Below the pieces are notes generated by a model. It had not been told where the DNA came from, searched no databases, and saw only the letters and a list, made by a program, of their open reading frames with translations. Of a DNA stretch of 64,000 nt, positions 59,584 to 64,000 are shown piece by piece. The position numbers and the translations under genes are program-made. How positions within the stretch are numbered: position 1 is the stretch's first letter; every line of letters begins with the position of its first letter. The stretch is from Ophiocordyceps camponoti-saundersi (nom. inval.) (taxonomy: Eukaryota > Ascomycota > Sordariomycetes > Hypocreales > Ophiocordycipitaceae): positions 179,738-243,737 of the forward strand of contig PDHQ01000030.1 in assembly GCA_003339415.1 (NCBI GenBank), in the 5' to 3' direction.

Positions 59584-62500
59584 TATTGCGGCCTATAAGT
59601 ATATTAAGTAAATAATAGTATTAGCACTATAAATAAAAATTCTAAGCTAAGGAGAGAAGAGAGAAAAAGAGGAAAAACTCTCGTAAGCGGAATCTTAGTA
59701 GAATAGATAAAGGCATATACTAGTAAGGATAGGAAAAGGTATAGAAATCTGCTTAGAAATCTTAGTAATTTCTAAATAAGTAAACGGTTATATTTCCTAG
59801 TAATTTCCCTTAAGGTTTTTCCGGGTAATTTTATAATAAGGATTTCTAAAGTTATATAAGGTTTTATTAGAAATCCTCGGAAATTACTATAAAAAATATA
59901 GGGAAATCTAAGAGGAAACTTAGCGCGTAATATTACCCTTTAATAAAAGTCTTAATATACTTATTAAAATTAGTAATAGTAACTATATACCTAAGCCTTA
60001 AAGGAAATTATAATATTATCTTAGTTATTATCTTTATAATTATAATTTACGGCGGTAGCCTTAATTTAATATTAGAGATTAACTAATAAGCTAGCAGTAT
60101 CTAAAAAGTAGTAATAGAATTCCTTAAAAGCTATCGGTATATAATAGAAATTCCTAGCTAAATATTATATCTTATTAAGGTTATAGCTACGCTACTAAAC
60201 TTAGTACTCTAACCGGTAGCGTTATTTAATAATATAAGATATAAGAATCTTATTAACTTTTTACTTTAGTATATTATTAATATCTTTAAGCTTAGCTAAA
60301 AGCCTATCTTATCTAAGTAAAGGATTCGTAATAGCTTTCCGGAGATAATTAGCGTAAAATAAGTTTATTATTTAGTAACTATTTAGAAAGTTAAGGATAT
60401 AGCTATAGCTTTATTCCTTAATAATTATAAAAGGTTTAGATTATTACGCGTTAAGGCGCGTAGTTAGTATAGTAATTATAAAACCCTTATAGCTAAGGAA
60501 TACTTAGTTACTAACTAAGAAATCTACTAAGTAGCGTTTCTTATTAGCTTAAGCTTTCTACTAGCTTTACGCTTTCGCGGCTATAGCTTAAGCTTACTAT
60601 TATACTCTTTACGCTTAAGCGATAAGTTTATAAGTAATAGCGATAAGGCCTAAAGCCCTTAAGGTAACTAAAAGGCTAAAAAGTAAAAGGGGGTTTTATA
60701 TATTTTTACTAAAAGCGACTATAAGCGGTATTATACTAATTAACGCGTGCTATAATAAGTTATATATAAAGTTTAAAGCGGGAAAAAACGCGCTTTAATT
60801 ATTTTATCGCTTACTTACGTAAAACTAAAGCTTTTAGTTTAAGTATTAGTTAGTTATTTCTATATTACCTTATATTTAAAGGTAAAGGGCGCTATTATAA
60901 TAATACTTAATATTAATTAGCTAGTTAATTTCTTAAAAAAATTCTAAGATAAACGGGCTAGCGTTATTAGTAATTTATATATTTAGTATACTTAGGAAAT
61001 AATAAAAATATTAGAAATAGTATCTTATAAGCACCTTAGCTATATCGTTCTTCTTATTAGGTAATATAGCGATAATCTTACTTAACTTATAGATAAAGGT
61101 TTAAATATAGTTATACTTAAAGCGGTCCTTTAATATTATTTTCCTATTATAAGTAATATACTCCTAAATAGAAGTTAGAATAAGTAAAAGGTATAATAAA
61201 CTTAAGGTTTTATCTTATAATATTTTATTCTTTTAATACTTATAATAGTTATAGATAAATTAGCGGATATCTTACTTTATCTTAAGCTAGTAATAGCTTT
61301 ATTAGAGTATTTAAGTAATTTTATTTTATCTCTTATAAGTAAAGATAGCTAGCTTATATATATTTTAAATTAAGGTAGTATAAAGGAAGAAATATTACTA
61401 GCTATCTTATTTAAGGATAATAAGGAGATTATTATAAAATCTAAGGTTTTAGTTTGCGTTCTCTTTTTAAATTAGTTATATTAACTCTGCCCCTAATAGG
61501 ACGGAGTCTTCTACTAAGCGGACTAAGGTAATTATAAAAGATAAAGTTAAGGATTTAAATTTAAAGCTATCTAGGGAAATTATAGCTAAAGTTCTTTCCT
61601 CTTTCTTATAAGCTTTTACTATTAGGAGCTTAGCTATCTTCTATAAGAGTATATCCGCGGCTATATTTAGCTAGCTAAGCTAATATAAGAAATAGATATC
61701 GAACTAAGTAAGGAAATTAGATTATTAAACTTAATAAATAAAGAGTAATCTTTTTATTATAAAATAAATTAAAACTTTATAATTTATAATTATATTAAAC
61801 TTTTAGCTAAGTAGCTTTAAGTAAAAGTTCTCGAGGCTTTATATAATAATAAGGAGTTTATAATTTTAAATTAAGTAAGTATACTTAGCGGGGTTTATTA
61901 TCTTTAAGAAGAAGCTTATAAGCTTTTATATTTAATTATTTTACTATTACTAAAATATATTAGTAGTAGTATTCTAAGAGGTATTAGTTTTAAAGCGAGT
62001 TAGGAGTTTTAAGCGGAAAAAGGTAAGTATTAAGGCTTATATAGCTAGCTTTTTTATTTTATTAAAGGCCTCTTTTTATTCTAGTCTAAGCTTAAAAGCG
62101 GTATTTTTCTTAAAGAGGCGGTTTAGGGGCTTAGCTATAATACTTATATAGTAATAGAAGATCCTAATAAAGTTATAAAGTCTTATAAATAAGCAAATAG
62201 CTTTATAGTCTTAAAAGTCTTCGAATTTTTAATCTTAAATTACTTATACCTTATAAGGGTTTATATTAATTCCTTAGCTTATAAGCTTATATATAATATT
62301 ATACTAAGGTAGTTAATTTCTATAATATTAAACTTTAATTTTCAGATATCCCCTTATAAGTTAGCTTAATATAAGCGCTAGATTACTTTTTAATATTCTT
62401 TTTAATATTTCGCTTCTTCGCTATCTAAGTAAATTAATATATTATTAGTATACGTATTTATATAATAATTAAGGAGGTTATAAAGCTAAGCGTTAATAAA

Positions 62501-63335
62501 GTTTTAAAACTAAGTAAGCTTTACCTTAAGGTTAAATAGGAGGATAAGCTAGCGGAATATACCGAACCTTATATAGAAAGCTATAAGGTACTTAGAGTTA
62601 GGGTTAAGATATAAGTAATAAAACGCTTAAATTATATTAATTTTTAAAAAATACCTTACTTCCTAGTAGCTAAACGCTATACCTTCTAAAGAGGGAGTAA
62701 GTAAGATTTAACTTTTTAATTAGTTATTTATTTATTAGTAATTAATATAAAAGCGTTAAGCTATTAAGTATAGCTTTAGCGTAAAGAGAATAGAGGCGGC
62801 GTAAAGACTAGCGTTTAGCTTAATAAACCTAATCTTAAGTAAGTAGTTAATAGTTTTCTTCTTTAGCGATAAGTATTTTATAAGTATCTTATAAGAAAAG
62901 GGTCTTACTAAGTTTAGGAGCTTTTTAAATTTTAAAGTAATATTATAGCTAAGTTAGGAACTAGTTAAAATATAAGCTTCCTTCTTACTAAAAAATCTTT
63001 TAAGATATATAAGGGCTAGAGGAATTATATTATATATATAAGCGATATACTTAAGTTTTTCTCCTTAAGGGAATAGAATTTCCTATTTTATATATATATA
63101 GCTAGCTAAGCTTAACTTTATAATTATAATTAAGTTAAGGTTATTTTTTAATTTTATAAGGGTTATAAGTATTAATAAAGTTATTACTTTTTATTATATT
63201 TAGTAAGGGTTTTATTATATTTAATAAATAAGTTACTCTCTTAAAGCTTCCTTATCTATATTATCGGTTTCTAAGTTATTTTAAGTTAAGGTCTAAGCTT
63301 ACTTCTTTTTCCTTATAAGCTAAATAGTAGGGGCA
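59584..63335 (-). mobile_element. Truncated reverse copy of the 365-bp-LTR gypsy family
   Basis: The LTR (59,584-59,932, ~349 bp) is the reverse complement of those at 37,121 and 42,760 but carries only one clear 21-bp unit instead of three. The interior runs in reverse: integrase C-terminus near 60,400-60,560, reverse transcriptase with the YTNNILIY-type motif near 62,425-62,455, and the region matching 39,370-39,700 near 63,000-63,320. Similarity to the complete copy ends at about 63,335; the 5' LTR and gag are missing. Confidence 0.8.
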
Positions 63336-63477
63336 GATTTATATCTAAACTATAGGTCTAGGACTAGAAAATCAGTTTTTATAATATAATATACAAATTA
63401 TCTTATCGACTAAGTATATTTTATTACCTCTTCTTATCTCCTATATTATATATAATAACCTACGTGACTGCCCTCCT

Positions 63478-64000
63478 TGTCCCCTAAGGGACAAACCCGT
63501 TAACTACTCTTCTTATCCCCTAAGGGATAAACCCGTTAACTGCTCTTCTTATCCCCTAAGGGATAAACTTATTAACTGCTCTTCTTATCCCTTAAGGGAT
63601 AAACTTATTAACTGCTCTTCTTATCCCTTAGGGGATAAACCCGTTAACTGCTCTTCTTATCCCCTAAGGGATAAACTTATTAACTACTCTTCTTGTCCCT
63701 TACGGGATAAACCTATTAACTGCTCTTCTTATCCCCTAAGGGATAAACCCGTTAACTGCTCTTCTTATCTCCTAAGGGATAAACCTATTAACTGCTCTTC
63801 TTATCCCCTAAGGGATAAACTTATTAACTGCTCTTCTTATTCCCTTAAGCTTTTCTTATCCCTTAGGGGACAAACCCGTTAACTGCTCTTCTTATCCCCT
63901 AAGGGATAAACCCGTTAACTGCTCTTCTTGTCCCCTAAGGGACAAACTTATTAACTGCTCTTCTTATCCCCTAAGGGATAAACTTGTTAACTACTCTTCT
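63478..64000. repeat. 36-bp minisatellite with palindromic core, reaching the window end
   Basis: Fourteen units can be counted (one shortened near 63,840), each TTATCCCCTAAGGGATAA followed by ACCCGTTAACTGCTCTTC or a variant. The core TTRTCCC...GGGAYAA is nearly self-complementary. Units 1 and 13 have TTGTCCC/GGGACAA, most have TTATCCC/GGGATAA, and units 7 and 11 are mixed. The array is not closed on the right, so its total length is unknown. Confidence 0.9.

Noticed and set aside
63478..64000. Telomeric or CRISPR array
   Set aside because: The 36-bp units are contiguous with no unique spacers and do not resemble TTAGGG repeats.

Overview
The window looks like a chromosome segment of a filamentous ascomycete (Pezizomycotina, probably Sordariomycetes). 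Genes carry short 48-91 nt introns with fungal donor, branch (CTAAC/CTGAC) and acceptor signals. Large AT-rich blocks are almost free of CpA/TpG, the footprint of repeat-induced point mutation (RIP, CpA to TpA). The species cannot be named from sequence alone. An enterotoxin-like gene of the kind frequent in insect-associated Hypocreales is only a weak hint.

Layout: (1) 1-235, RIP-altered edge. (2) 236-17,980, gene island 1: a secreted protein, an A-T-R NRPS-like enzyme, a broken enterotoxin-like gene, a small crystallin-like secreted protein, a hAT transposase scrap, a berberine-bridge FAD oxidase and a Lys-rich coiled-coil protein. (3) 17,985-47,450, AT-rich block of nested transposons. (4) 47,450-55,620, gene island 2: a Zn2Cys6 regulator, an MFS sugar-type transporter, a small hypothetical and an SRPK-like kinase. 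(5) 55,625-64,000, a second AT-rich block with a Tc1/mariner element, a truncated Ty3/gypsy element and a palindromic minisatellite that runs off the window.

The AT block can be resolved into layers by matching repeats and target-site duplications (TSDs). A Ty3/gypsy element (about 21.2-44 kb) was split by a chromovirus (23,206-34,085, 411-bp LTRs, TSD TATAA). The chromovirus was split in turn by a 1.78-kb non-autonomous LTR element (27,760-29,535, 210-bp LTRs, TSD ACTTA). The outer element was also split by a second gypsy family (37,121-43,570, 365-bp LTRs, TSD GTCCT/GTCCC), whose 3' LTR carries a 438-bp hAT-type MITE (TSD GCCGTAAT).

The most unusual item is a relic frame of about 1,040 codons on the strand opposite to gag-pol, between the chromodomain and the 3' LTR of the chromovirus. 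In my by-eye reading it has no shift and every stop is TAA or TAG, as expected if RIP turned Gln/Trp codons into stops. Exon structures were built by hand from splice signals, phase and family fit. No searches or alignments were run.
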